Source: DYRB01 sp963709645 (GTDB taxonomy: Bacteria; Pseudomonadota; Gammaproteobacteria; Chromatiales; Chromatiaceae). Taken from it: DNA of 64,000 nt. The DNA is taken from positions 124,001 through 188,000 of the forward strand of contig CAVPXP010000021.1 in assembly GCA_963709645.1 (NCBI GenBank). The letters run 5' to 3'. A model generated the notes under the pieces. That model worked only from the letters and a program-made list of their open reading frames with translations, searched no databases and was not told the origin of the DNA. The first letter of the stretch is position 1; each line of letters starts with the position of its first letter. Positions 19,601 to 28,966 of the stretch are shown here, one piece after another. The position numbers and the translations under genes are program-made.

Positions 19601-21260
19601 TGTATCTTTTGCGCGGTTGCTGGCTGCCCTGTTCGGGACCCTTGTCCTGGCGCTGGGCTCCGGCCTGGCCTCTGCCGATCAGGCCGCGGGGCCCGTGACC
19701 TGGCCGGAGAAGTTCTTCAACCCGACGCCGGCGGCCGATGATCTGGTGCTGCCCCTGGCGTGCGGCGGCGCCATGGTCTTTCGCCCCGTGGAGATCCCCT
19801 CCGACAACCTGTTGGACGACCGTCAGGTGGAACTCGGCCAGAGCGATGCCGATCGCGGTTACAAGGAGGGTCGGCGTTTGAGCCACCTGGCCGGCGCATT
19901 CTCGGAGCCGTCATCGGCGGCGCGCCGATACTACATCGCCAAATACGAGACGACCCGCGATCAATACGCCGCCCTGACCGCTGAGACCTGCCCCACACCC
20001 TCGATGCAGGGACGTTTGCCCATGACGGAGGTTAGTTGGTTCGATGCGGTGGACCTGGCGCGCCGCTACACGGAGTGGCTGCTCGCCCACGCGCCCGACG
20101 CCATGCCCCGGGAAGATCGCGAGCCGGGTTTCCTGCGCCTGCCCACGGAAGAGGAGTGGGAGTTCGCCGCCCGCGGGGGGCTGATGGTCGACGAGACGGA
20201 CTTTCTGGCCCCCGTCTTTCCCATGCCCGAGGGCGACCTCGCACGCTATGCCTGGTTCGAGAGCACCCGTTCCGCGGAGGGCAGCCTCCACCCCGTCGGG
20301 CTGCTGAAGCCCAATCCCCTGGGCCTTCACGACATCCTCGGCAACGCCGCCGAGATGACCCTGGTTCCCTTCCACCTGGATCGACGGGGCCGCCCCCACG
20401 GTCAGGCCGGTGGATTCGTCAGCCGCGGCGGCGACGTCTTCACCCCCGAGAGCCAGCTGGGCAGTGCCGTGCGCCAGGAGCACAACTATTTCAACGGCGC
20501 AACCGGGCGCGCCAAGACGCTGGACAGCCTGGGCTTCCGTTTGGTGCTGACGGCCCCGGTGATCGTCTCCCCCCAGCGCCTGGACGCGATCAAGCAGGCC
20601 TGGTCGGTGTTGCCCGCCCTGACCGGGGATGCGGGGGGCGATGCGGCTCAGGCCCTCGCGGACCTCCGACAGTTGGCCGAGCAGTCCCAGGACCAGGCAC
20701 TGCGCGCCCGTCTGGAACTGATTCAGCGAGACATGGAGCGGAGCCAGTCTGCGATCAACGAGGCCCGCGCCCGTACCATGCGCGCCCTCCTGCGCCTCGG
20801 TGCCTTTCTCGGGAAGCGGGTGGTCACGGACCGACAGAAGGCGCGGGCTATCGAGCAGCTTATCGGGCTTGCAGAGGGCCGCTTCGATCGCTTCGCTGCG
20901 GAAGTCTCCGGCCGGCAAGGCTCTGACGCGGCGATCGATGAGGCCCGCGCGTCCCTCAAGGACAAGATGGCGAAGTGGCAGACACAGCTCGATGAGATCC
21001 GTGAGAGTCTGGACAATAGCCTGTCCTATTACGGCGATACGGTGATTGGCGTGGGTCGGGATTTCGGAGAGCAGGAGGTGGGAGCGGGGATCGAGGTCGT
21101 GAACGATGAGTTTCACCTGAAGCAGAACGCCTACTTGATCCCATACGCGGCGCAGTTCGTGGCACACATGGCGGCCTACCGTCTCAATGGACAAGCGGAC
21201 AAGGGTTCCTGGCTTGGCGACCTTGATCGGATCGGTGCCGAACGAGGGCCAGTACCCTGA
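19593..21260 (+). CDS. tagR: TagR-like periplasmic FGE-fold regulator
   Basis: A 555-residue exported protein. A signal peptide ends at GLASADQ (about residue 29). The FGE/SUMF1-like domain (about 55-325) has YYIAKYETTRDQYAAL, MTEVSWFDAVDLARRY, RLPTEEEWEFAARGG and LGNAAEMT. The closing segment reads SRGGDVF...LDSLGFRLV with no catalytic cysteines. A helical, probably coiled-coil C-terminal region (about 335-500) follows. TagR activates PpkA in the periplasm in Pseudomonas. Position directly after tagTS and the domain type make the assignment good. It is the last gene of this operon; a 340-base gap follows. Confidence 0.82.
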   Translation: MSSVSFARLLAALFGTLVLALGSGLASADQAAGPVTWPEKFFNPTPAADDLVLPLACGGAMVFRPVEIPSDNLLDDRQVELGQSDADRGYKEGRRLSHLAGAFSEPSSAARRYYIAKYETTRDQYAALTAETCPTPSMQGRLPMTEVSWFDAVDLARRYTEWLLAHAPDAMPREDREPGFLRLPTEEEWEFAARGGLMVDETDFLAPVFPMPEGDLARYAWFESTRSAEGSLHPVGLLKPNPLGLHDILGNAAEMTLVPFHLDRRGRPHGQAGGFVSRGGDVFTPESQLGSAVRQEHNYFNGATGRAKTLDSLGFRLVLTAPVIVSPQRLDAIKQAWSVLPALTGDAGGDAAQALADLRQLAEQSQDQALRARLELIQRDMERSQSAINEARARTMRALLRLGAFLGKRVVTDRQKARAIEQLIGLAEGRFDRFAAEVSGRQGSDAAIDEARASLKDKMAKWQTQLDEIRESLDNSLSYYGDTVIGVGRDFGEQEVGAGIEVVNDEFHLKQNAYLIPYAAQFVAHMAAYRLNGQADKGSWLGDLDRIGAERGPVP

Positions 21261-21600
21261 TCGACGGCCCAGGCCGAAGCAGGGATTCCCATAGTCGATT
21301 GCGGCGGTCGCATCCCTGAGCTTGGCCAGGCACATTCTTGGTCAAACGGTCTGGAAAAACCCGGTGCCAGCAGGTGCGGGGTGACCCCAGGCCAGCGGTC
21401 TTGCAATCGGTGGAAAGAGCGAACCGAATTGTGACTGGACTTAGGCGATTTCTGTCAGATCATGCACCAGCTAGCTTGTCTTTGCGCCCGCCTTTCTCGT
21501 CGCGCCAGCAGTCACATAGCCCAGCTATGCTTCCGCCGGTACTCCTTGAAGGCGGACGTCAATTCGGCGCCAGCTGGTACATGATTCTCCGGCAATCGCC
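21261..21600. other. Intergenic region with a short palindrome
   Basis: About 340 bases between two convergent genes. A short palindrome (CATAGC...GCTATG) lies near 21515-21530. No coding content or clear terminator was seen. Confidence 0.35.
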
Positions 21601-22389
21601 TTAGTCGATCTCTCGTACGTGCATCTGCACATTACCGATGTCAATGACGTCTCCGACCGTGAGGGGATGGCTGGGCAACACCTGCTTTTGGTTGACAAAG
21701 GTTCCATTCGCGCTGCCAAGATCCGTCAGTGTCAGCGCGATCTTCCCGCCAGACCGGCCGACCGAAATCTTGGCGTGCTGGCGAGATATGCAATCGTCAT
21801 TGATCTGCAGGTCGACATTCTCGGAACGTCCGATAATCGCCCCATGCCGGATTTGCAGCCGTTGCTCGAAACCCGACCCGACCCGCGGCTGTACGAAAAA
21901 CAAAACGCTGGCCTGTCGGTACGCGGGGATAATCGTGGTTGGCTGAGGGTCCACAATGGAGCCGTGCTGGACCGCAGACAGCGTCAGCGACTCGGGCGGC
22001 ACACCCAGGATAAGCGCCAGCAATCGTTGGCCCGCACGGTCAGCATCCCTGCGGAAATCGATAAATTGAACGGTCCCGAGTTTTAGGTGGACTTCGCCGG
22101 GTTCGCAGGTCCTGGTCATCAGCGGGATAACACGTCCACGCATATGCTCCAGGGCCCAATGAGTCTCTGCCTGAACCCATTCCGACCTTTGGGCGTCAGG
22201 TGACAGGACGACGATAAACCAGTCGGCTTGCACCAGCGCCTCACGGATTTGCCTTTGCCAGTCGTTAGCCGTTCTGATGTGGGTTGCGGAGCACCAGGTG
22301 ATTACGCCCTGCCCGCCAAACAATGGCTGGAGCTGGTTGCGAACAAAATCAACGTCCTTGCTCGAATGACTGATGAAGAGCCGGGTCAT
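21601..22389 (-). CDS. TIR-FHA fusion protein
   Basis: A 262-residue cytoplasmic protein. The start is ATG 22389, since upstream in-frame codons are low-complexity and the TIR fold begins at once (MTRLFISHSSKDVDFV). The TIR domain (about 1-135) has FISHSSKD, DWFIVVLSPDAQRSEWV and Glu75 in WVQAETHW, the position of the catalytic glutamate of NAD-cleaving TIR domains. The FHA domain (about 172-262) has IGRSENVDLQI, ISRQHAKIS and SANGTFVN, the intact phosphothreonine-binding set. The family knowledge suggests a kinase-read TIR effector or signalling protein. Its place just after the kinase/TagR operon fits a response to the same phosphorylation. The frame is intact. NADase activity is inferred, not shown. 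Confidence 0.82.
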   Translation of the reverse strand: MTRLFISHSSKDVDFVRNQLQPLFGGQGVITWCSATHIRTANDWQRQIREALVQADWFIVVLSPDAQRSEWVQAETHWALEHMRGRVIPLMTRTCEPGEVHLKLGTVQFIDFRRDADRAGQRLLALILGVPPESLTLSAVQHGSIVDPQPTTIIPAYRQASVLFFVQPRVGSGFEQRLQIRHGAIIGRSENVDLQINDDCISRQHAKISVGRSGGKIALTLTDLGSANGTFVNQKQVLPSHPLTVGDVIDIGNVQMHVREID

Positions 22390-22870
22390 GGTCGTCGGAA
22401 TCGCCCTGCCTGCAGTTCGTCGGCTGAGCGCATGGGGTCCAGGCGGACAACGGCTTTCTGGCGGTTTTCGCTGTTCAGGGGGCACCGGGAAACAGCGCAA
22501 TCGATGGCCGCTGGTGGCGCGTACTGCGACGCGGGACTCGTCTGCATCGACTTCTGCTTCAAAGTGGGAGATCCGGTTTTCGGCTGGTTCCCCTTAAGAC
22601 CTGCCAGCTGATTCCCCTTGGAGAGCCGGCTTCGCCGTCGGCAGACTCGTTCACGACCCAAAGGCGCAGATCGAAGAGCTCGCGATTTGATGGTGCCGGA
22701 CAGGGTTGTGCCACGGGGACGCTGCAGGTGCACCTCAAGGCCGATACAAGCGGTTATTGGGGTCGCATCGCAAAGGGATCGACCGACTGGCATTCTCACT
22801 ACCCCTCGTGTTGTATGATTGTTCTCATCCGCGCGCTGAGGCAGTACGATTCGCTGGATCTTCGACCATG
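22390..22870. other. Intergenic region, no convincing gene
   Basis: About 480 bases upstream of the TIR-FHA gene and before a small inverted-repeat element. Open frames on both strands are rich in Arg/Pro/Ser, have no domain signature, and one runs through the repeat element. It probably holds the TIR-FHA promoter. Confidence 0.4.
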
Positions 22871-23028
22871 CTAGGGAAACGCTGATTAAAGCGTTTCCCG
22901 TGCGGGCCACGGAGGGCCAGCCATTTCCAACGGCGCTAAGCCGTTGAAAATGGAGCGCTCCACGAGTCGCGCCTCGGGGAGCGCGAGCTGATTCAAGCCA
23001 GGGATGGCTTTAATCAGCATCTCCCTAG
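22871..23028 (+). mobile_element. MITE-like inverted-repeat element, copy 1 (complete)
   Basis: About 158 bases. It opens CTAGGGAAACGCTGATTAAA and closes with the near-complement GCTTTAATCAGCATCTCCCTAG. An internal hairpin is centred on CGGCGCTAAGCCG, and a second conserved block reads GAGTCGCGCCTCGGGGAGCG. Related copies lie at 26261-26419 (opposite strand) and 34011-34118 (partial). No open frame inside; it must be mobilised, if at all, by a transposase elsewhere. Confidence 0.8.
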
Positions 23029-23144
23029 CGGTCGGACGGGGGCGGCGCAGCTGGGCGGCGGCCTCTCGGTGACGTGCTGAAGTCTAACTGGTTTCCCCAG
23101 CATTTTTACCATAATCAGGTGTAGCTGACTGCATAGGGGGAGTG

Positions 23145-23922
23145 ATGTTCGATCTGTCCGTGACGACAACCAAGCTTGTCTGGCGTCGCCCCCGCATTTG
23201 CGGCTGCCGTGATTCTGATGGGAGGGTGCGTCAGCACCGGGGATCGGGTTGGCGAGTCCGTCTCCGGTGCCGGGTCCTGGATGAGCGGGCTCACCGGCGG
23301 GGCGTCCACGACGGCTGCACCGGACAGTTCGCTCACCCCTGCCGAACAACGCCTGCGAAAACAGAGCCAGGCGTTCCAGAAAACGGTGTGGGAAGGGGTC
23401 CTGATCGGCGCCAGCGCTGGTGCGCTGTTGGGCATCTTCCAGGGTAAGGATACAGAGGGGATCCTCAAAAGGGCCCTGATCGGCGGGGCAGTGGGCGGCC
23501 TGGCCGGGGCCTACGTTGCCAGCAAACAGAAGCAATACTCGGACAAGGAGGACCAGCTCGATTCGATGATTGCTGACGTGCAGCAGTCGAACAAAGAGAC
23601 CGAGGAGCTGATTGGCAGCGCGCGGCAGGTCCTGGCCGAAGACAAGCGTCGCCTCGCCTCCGTGCGGAGCCGCTACAAGGCAGGGCAGGCCTCGGAGGCG
23701 GATCTGACGAGTACCCGCAGTCGTGTTTCGGAGAACGAGGCCGTGGTTAGCCAGGCCACCAAGGGCGCGCGGGAGAAATACTCCATGTTCGAGGGCGCCG
23801 AGCGGGAGTACCGACAGCAGAACCCCGGCACAGATACAGCTGGCCTGCAGAAGGAGCTCCGGGCCTATAACCAGCAAATCGAGACCCTGGATGGCCTCGC
23901 GAACACGGTCTCGGCAGCCTAG
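23145..23922 (+). CDS. Glycine-zipper / coiled-coil lipoprotein
   Basis: A predicted outer-membrane lipoprotein of about 250 residues. The usable signal peptide (APAFAAAVILMGGC, lipobox MGGC) is in the frame that opens at TTG 23176. The better start, ATG 23145 (MFDLSVTTTK), is joined only if one base is corrected near 23180, so I give the longer extent. A glycine-zipper hairpin follows (VLIGASAGALLGIFQG, ALIGGAVGGLAGAYVA, about residues 75-115), then a long coiled coil. Glycine-zipper proteins insert in or line the envelope. The next gene, 10 bases downstream, is similar in design. Function is unknown; I found no named family. Confidence 0.7.
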
Positions 23923-23932
23923 GGAGCTGGCA

Positions 23933-24511
23933 ATGAAGCGATCCGATGGTGGCAAGGGCACGGACTCCAGGTTGTACGCTGCGGCCTCGGCCATGGGGCG
24001 CTGGCGCGGCTGGGTCCTATCTGCCGGCATCTCCATCTTTGCGGCCGGGTGCGCGACCAGTGTCGATCCCCACGAGGGCGGCTTCGTGAGCGGGGTCGTG
24101 GGCCTGGCTGGCGGCGGTTACCAGCGTCGCGTCGACGAGCGGGAGGGCGTCCACCAGGGCGAGCTGAGTGCTCAGCAGCGGCTCAATGCGCAGGCGAGCG
24201 CGCTCGAGCAGGAACGGGCTCAGGTGAGAGGAGACCTGGGGCGTGCACAGTCCCGCCTGGCGAACCAGGAGCGCAGAATCGCCGCAGAGCGCTCGCGTCT
24301 GAGGGCCGAGAGCAAGAGCTCTGCTACCCAGGCGAGCCTGCACCGACTCGATCAGGCACAGGCACGCGTAACGAGTACTAAAGATCAGCTGCGGGGGGTT
24401 CGGCCGGACGAGCAGCCAGTGACGGACCTCAGGACCAGATCCCAGGGAATCCAGAAGGAGCTGGACGAGATCGACAGCATGGTGAGCGTGGTGTCCGGGA
24501 GCCGGTTCTAG
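23933..24511 (+). CDS. Coiled-coil lipoprotein
   Basis: A 192-residue predicted lipoprotein. A hydrophobic segment (WVLSAGISIFAAGC) ends in a lipobox AAGC near residue 42. A glycine-rich patch follows (GFVSGVVGLAGGGY), then an uninterrupted Gln/Arg/Glu/Ala coiled coil (about 65-175). ATG 23933 is chosen because it lies 10 bases after the previous stop with AGGGAGCTGG upstream. The pair probably acts together in the envelope. No named family recognised. The stop codon touches the left end of an inverted-repeat element. Confidence 0.68.
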   Translation: MKRSDGGKGTDSRLYAAASAMGRWRGWVLSAGISIFAAGCATSVDPHEGGFVSGVVGLAGGGYQRRVDEREGVHQGELSAQQRLNAQASALEQERAQVRGDLGRAQSRLANQERRIAAERSRLRAESKSSATQASLHRLDQAQARVTSTKDQLRGVRPDEQPVTDLRTRSQGIQKELDEIDSMVSVVSGSRF

Positions 24512-24674
24512 GAGCCTGTCGGACTTAGGGGGATCGTCGCGAGGGAGTGGGAGAGCGAGACCATTTTGTTCCGGCTTTGAGGCGCATAGTGGGCTCTATG
24601 TAACGACATAGCGGGGGCAGAATGGGCCGTTCTCCCACTTCCGCAGTAGATTCATCCTGAGTCCGACAGGCTCC
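24511..24674. mobile_element. Second type of small inverted-repeat element
   Basis: About 164 bases bounded by GGAGCCTGTCGGACTTA and TGAGTCCGACAGGCTCC, a near-perfect terminal inverted repeat. The interior carries no gene but contains a second weaker complementarity (GTGGGAGAGCGAGA versus TTCTCCCACTT). It directly abuts the lipoprotein stop codon and shares no sequence with the other repeat family in this window. Confidence 0.72.
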
Positions 24675-24870
24675 CGGCATCCGCGCTCCCCTCGCCGCTT
24701 TCCCCGATCCCGGGGAGCATCGCCGCCGTCCCCACTCGGGTGTCGTATTCATGATCGGCGTGAAGCGCCTGCAGACTGAGGATACCGCTCGACAACTGGA
24801 GCTGTTTGCCCTTGGGGTAAATTAGCCAGATGACGGTCAGGCCTGCGTATTTAGGGGACTGCCTGGACAA
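24652..24870 (-). pseudogene. Possible gene remnant, Uma2-like by weak resemblance
   Basis: The stretch KYAGLTVIWLIYPKGKQLQL...VGTAAMLPG looks protein-like and loosely recalls the core of Uma2-type nuclease-fold proteins (VIWLIYP, then a late LPG). There is no good start, the frame is only 72 codons, and its end runs into the inverted-repeat element. I think it is a decayed fragment cut by that element, but the resemblance is weak. Confidence 0.2.
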
Positions 24871-24989
24871 AGGCGAAAGCCGTAGGCTATGTGCGGCGGG
24901 CCCGCAATGTTAGGATTCCGAGCAGTCCTCTCTTGCTCATGCGGCAGGGCAGGAGATCTCACGACCACGCAGGCGCCGGGCAACCCAAA

Positions 24990-26082
24990 GTGTCATTCGA
25001 TTCTACGAAACCCATTGCCGTCTCCCTGGCGCTGATTGTCGTGCGTCGCTGGGCTCTATGCCGATCCGGCCCTCTGCGGACTCCGGCGCGACGCCGAAGA
25101 AGACCGGCGACCTCGGGTTCTGGGAGGAGCTCGCCTTCTGGGAGACCGTCAAGAACAGCAAGGACCCGTCAGAGTTCGAGGCCTATCTGGCCACCTACCC
25201 CACCGGGCGCTTTGCGCGCCTTGCCGAGATACGGATCAAGGCGCTGAAGAGGCAAACCGCACCGGCATCGGGGAGGAGTCCACAGGTCCCCATCCGATGG
25301 CGGCGGACCTGCTGGCGGCATGTCGGCGGGTCGGCCGGGACAACGGATCGCTGCGGGCGACGGGGCGACCGAGCACCTTTCGGGATTGCGACGCATGCCC
25401 GTTGATGGTGGAGGTACCGGCAGGCACCTACCTGATGGGCTCCGACCAAGGCCGCCCGGACGAGAAGCCTAGACACGAGGTCCGCTTCGCCCGCCCATTC
25501 GCGATCGGCGTCTACGAGATAACACTCGCCGAATGGGACGCCTGTCTGCGCGAGGGCGGCTGCCGCTTCAGCCCCGAGGCGGGCGCTGACGGTCGCCTGC
25601 CTGCCAGCAATCTGAGCTGGGACGACGCACAAGAGTATGTCGCCTGGCTCAGCAAGAAGACGGGTCATGCGTACCGATTGCCGACCGAGGCCGAGTGGGA
25701 GTACGCAGCCAGCGGGGGCAAGACGACGGCCTATTGGTGGGGCGACGAGGTCGGCAAGGGTAACGCGAATTGCAGTGACTGCGGGAGCGACTGGGATGGC
25801 CGCGGCCCGGCTCCGGTCGGATCTTTCGCGCCCAATCCGTTCGGGCTCTACGACGTCCACGGCAACCTGTGGGAATGGACGATGGACTGCGTGAATGGCT
25901 CCTACAAAGGAGCACCCGTCGACGGCTCGGCCTGGCTTCGGGGCGATTGCATCGCGCGCATCCTGCGCGGCGGCAGCTGGAATCTGGGGGCTGACTACAT
26001 GCGAACGACCCGGCGGAATCATTACGACCGGGACGTTCGCTACTACCTGCACGGTTTCCGGGTCGTCCGGTCCATGCCCTGA
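24990..26082 (+). CDS. Exported FGE-fold protein with helical-repeat N-terminus (frameshifted)
   Basis: Third FGE-fold protein of the region. GTG 24990 begins a likely signal segment (KPIAVSLALIVV); the start is uncertain. After a slip near 25045 the frame reads ELAFWETVKNSKDPSEFEAY, a helical motif common beside caspase and FGE domains. A second slip near 25290 leads into the FGE domain (25395-26079): VEVPAGTYLMGSDQG, ITLAEWDACLREGGC, YRLPTEAEWEYAASGG, GNLWEWT and RGGSW...HGFRVV. The usual catalytic cysteines of formylglycine-generating enzymes are missing from the last segment, so I expect a binding or sensory role. It lies between two inverted-repeat elements. Confidence 0.75.
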
Positions 26083-26260
26083 TCCCGCGACCTGATCGGG
26101 GCATGGCGGGCGGCTGCGATGCCCTGTATCGCCAGCCCGCCAGTTGCCTGCGGACATCTCCGTCCAGACCGCTACGCATGACCCTCGCCGCCGTCGCCGC
26201 GGCCGCTATCGCGGACCCTCCAGGACCTGCGAGAGTTTCATGCAGACCTCGATTCCGAAC

Positions 26261-26419
26261 CCCTAAGGAGATGCTGATGAAAGCCATCCTGGCTTGAATC
26301 AGCTCGCGCTCCCCGAGGCGCGACTCGTGGAGCGCTCCATTTTCACCGGCTGAGCGCCGTTGAAAATGGCGGGCCCTCCGTGCCCCCACGGGAAACGCTT
26401 TAATCAGCGTTTTCAACGT
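26261..26419 (-). mobile_element. MITE-like inverted-repeat element, copy 2
   Basis: Same element as 22871-23028, in the opposite orientation. It runs from CCCTAAGGAGATGCTGATGA to GCTTTAATCAGCGTT and keeps the conserved CTCCCCGAGGCGCGACTC block and the central hairpin, with scattered substitutions. Confidence 0.78.
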
Positions 26420-26449
26420 AATGCTCGCCCTGGACGGCGCCGGCCATTC

Positions 26450-27120
26450 TCAGGGCACGGTGATGGTGATCCGCTCTGACATCACCGGCGGCGTGTGCGG
26501 GATGTGATTGGCATCGCCCAGCAGCAATTGCAGGGTGTGCTCGCCCTTGGGTAGTGTCAGGTGATACTCGGTCTGGCCACGGCCGAAAGTGGACAAAGTT
26601 GTCACTCGCAGGGATCGGCTGATCCAGTGGCGGTAGGTCCGTATCGATCAGCAGGTGATGATGGCCCGGTATGGGCCTTATCCACGCCGGCAGGCGCCGT
26701 ACCCATCCCGTGCAGTCCGAACAGGACGACGAAATCGCCCCCAGGGATTACCTCGCCATCCTGCGGCCAAATGATGTACGCAAAGGCATCCTCTGGAGCC
26801 TCGGTCGGTCCGCCTTTCAAGCTGGGTGTACTCGGTTCCAAGGAACCGCTCCCTCGGTCGACTCGAGCAGGTGACCATAGACGAAGCCCATCTGCCCGCT
26901 GTTCAAGCGAACCTGGTGCCAGTTGCCTCCAGCGGCGCTTCCGATCACCCGGACGCTGGTTGCCCTGTTTGAGGTAACCGATCTTCTGGGAATTGGTGGT
27001 CGGCGCGGCCCTGATGTTCGAGTTGGCCGTCGCCTGGTACATCTTGCCCGAATCCTCTGCGCTCAGCGGGAAGGCAAAAAGAACCGAGGTGATCGCCGCG
27101 GTGATGAGGCTTCGTTTCAT
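26450..27120 (-). CDS. Exported SH3-DUF4399 protein (frameshifted)
   Basis: ATG 27120 opens a signal peptide (MKRSLITAAITSVLFAFPLSAED). A bacterial SH3 domain follows (SNIRAAPTTNSQKIGYLKQG) and, after a slip near 26945, continues as GGNWHQVRLNSGQMGFVYG. The C-terminal half matches DUF4399: FVVLFGLHGMGTAPAGV, then after a slip near 26680 LLIDTDLPPLDQPI and EHTLQLLLGDANHIPH. Repaired length is about 220 residues. DUF4399 proteins are small periplasmic proteins of unknown activity; SH3 domains of this kind often bind peptidoglycan. It stands alone on the minus strand. Confidence 0.75.
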
Positions 27121-27372
27121 GGGGTTGGCTCCTTTGGTCATTGCTATCGTTATTGCTGCGTCTTGAGCAAACGCAGATTAAACCGGCACTCACCGCGAGG
27201 CGGCGTTGCCGGCCGAGTCGGCAGGCCCCTCAGGTGCAGTTCCGGGTGCGCGGGGACCGAACCCAAGAATGGGCCGAATGCCGGGACATGACCGGAAACG
27301 CTCCAGCCGCACCCCGATACCCGGCAGAGTATGGGCGGGCCCGCACGCCACAACAACCTTGGGGATCTCGCG

Positions 27373-28962
27373 TCATTGCATGTAGTCGAGCGCCTGTCGG
27401 AGCCCCAGCAGACGCTCATCGTCCGGATTCATTCTCAAACCAGTCTCAATCATTCGGCGAGCGTCGTCGATCGCCCCCTGCCTCAACATTGCGTCGGCGG
27501 ACAGGAACACCTTGTTGGCTGCGTTTATTCGCCCAATCGTAACCAGGGCCTGCGTGGCTTGCGGGTGCTCCGGGTCGAGGTCCAGGACCCGGCTGTAGCT
27601 CTCGAAGGCGTTGTCTCCCGGCGGATCGGTCAAACGGCCGGCCTTCCATTGACGTCTCGGCCTGGTTCAGCAATGTTTCGAACCCGTTGCTGTCCGCCGG
27701 CTATAGGCCGTCGGGAGTATCCGCAAGCAGGGGTCCCCCGCCGGGGGTGCGCCTGGTCTCAACGTGAGCCGTCGGCGCCCCCGGTGGCAGACCCTCGGGT
27801 GTCGGCAGCAGGGGTCTGGCGCCCTCATCCGACGCGTGCGGCAGGGCACCAGGCACGGCGTCTTGGGCGTCGCTCGGCGGTACTGAGGGCGTCGCCGGTG
27901 CTTCTGGGATCGGTGTGAGAAGGCCGCTATAGCCGATGAAGGCCGCGATCCCCATAAGGCCCGCGATGCCGATCAAGGCGACCGCCAGCCCAAGGCGGCG
28001 TCTCGCGCGCCGATTCCGGAGGGGCTCCACTTGGGCCGGGGCAACCCGGCGATTCGGCGTCGTTTCTGGGACTCGCGACAGGACGACGGTCGTCGTCGGA
28101 GTCGGACGGGGAGCACGCACCGATGTCGTCGTGCGGGATGCGCGTCGATGACCCGGAGCAGTTCCTCGGCTGACGCCATCCGATCCTCTGGCTTCTTGGC
28201 CATCAGCCCCTCGATGACGGGCTGGAACCGATCCAGGCGTTCGGGCAGTTCCGGGATCGGATCGTTCGCGTGCTTCAGCGCCAGCGCAAAGGGGTCCGGC
28301 GCCGAATAGGGCAGGGTACCGGTCAGCATCTGCCAGAAGAGGACGCCGAGGCTGTACAGATCGGACCGGTTGTCCACCTCGTCTCCCAGGGCCTGCTCCG
28401 GACTCATGTAGCCGACGCTCCCGACCGTCACTCCGGTGGAGGTGAGCTTGGTCTCGTTCCCGATCGTCTTGGCGATGCCGAAGTCGGTCAGCACCGGCGC
28501 CCCGCTGTGCGTGAAGAGGACATTGCCCGGCTTGATGTCGCGGTGCACGATCCCTTGTCCGTGCGCGTACCCGAGGGCATCGGCCAGACACTTCACGATA
28601 TACAAGGCGTATTCGAGCGGTAATCCATCGCGGATTTTCTCCTTGAGGGTACCGCCAGCGAGATAGGTCATAGACAAGTAGTGGAAACGGTCCGATGCTC
28701 CAATGTCGTAGACGGTCACGATATTGGGGTGGGAGAGTTTGGCGATCAGACGCCCTTCGTTCAGGAACCGCCGGCAAAAGTCCGCGTCGGCCATCAGGAT
28801 CTGACTCATTACCTTCAGGGCTACATGCCGGGACAGCGAATCCTGGACCGCCAGGTAAACCGTCGCCATGCCGCCTGCGCCGAGGACGGCTTCCGTCGTG
28901 TACCCCGCGATCTGCGGCAGTTGTGCCGGGTCTACGTCCACCGTTCGTCCCTCTTCAGGCAT
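27373..28962 (-). CDS. Membrane Ser/Thr kinase with C-terminal TPR-like region (frameshifted)
   Basis: Hanks-type kinase. ATG 28962 (MPEEGRTVDVDPA) lies four bases after the stop of the upstream kinase. The catalytic domain (28900-28160) has LGAGGMATVYLA, VALKVM, HRDIKPGN and DFGIAK, all intact. After a slip near 28150 a Pro/Arg-rich stretch leads to a membrane helix (LGLAVALIGIAGLMGIAAFIGYSGLL, near 27990-27910). After another slip near 27700 the extracytoplasmic end reads as TPR-like helices (AFESYSRVLDLDPEHPQATQAL, read here across two units). It is the last gene of a four-gene minus-strand cluster with the kinase, haem sensor and caspase-like gene. Confidence 0.8.
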
Positions 28963-28966
28963 GCTT

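Noticed and set aside
19911..21335. A 474-codon antisense frame opposite the TagR-like gene
   Set aside because: The sense strand encodes a complete exported FGE-fold protein; the antisense frame is a by-product of GC bias.
22386..22910. A 174-codon minus-strand frame
   Set aside because: It runs into an inverted-repeat element and has no protein-like pattern.
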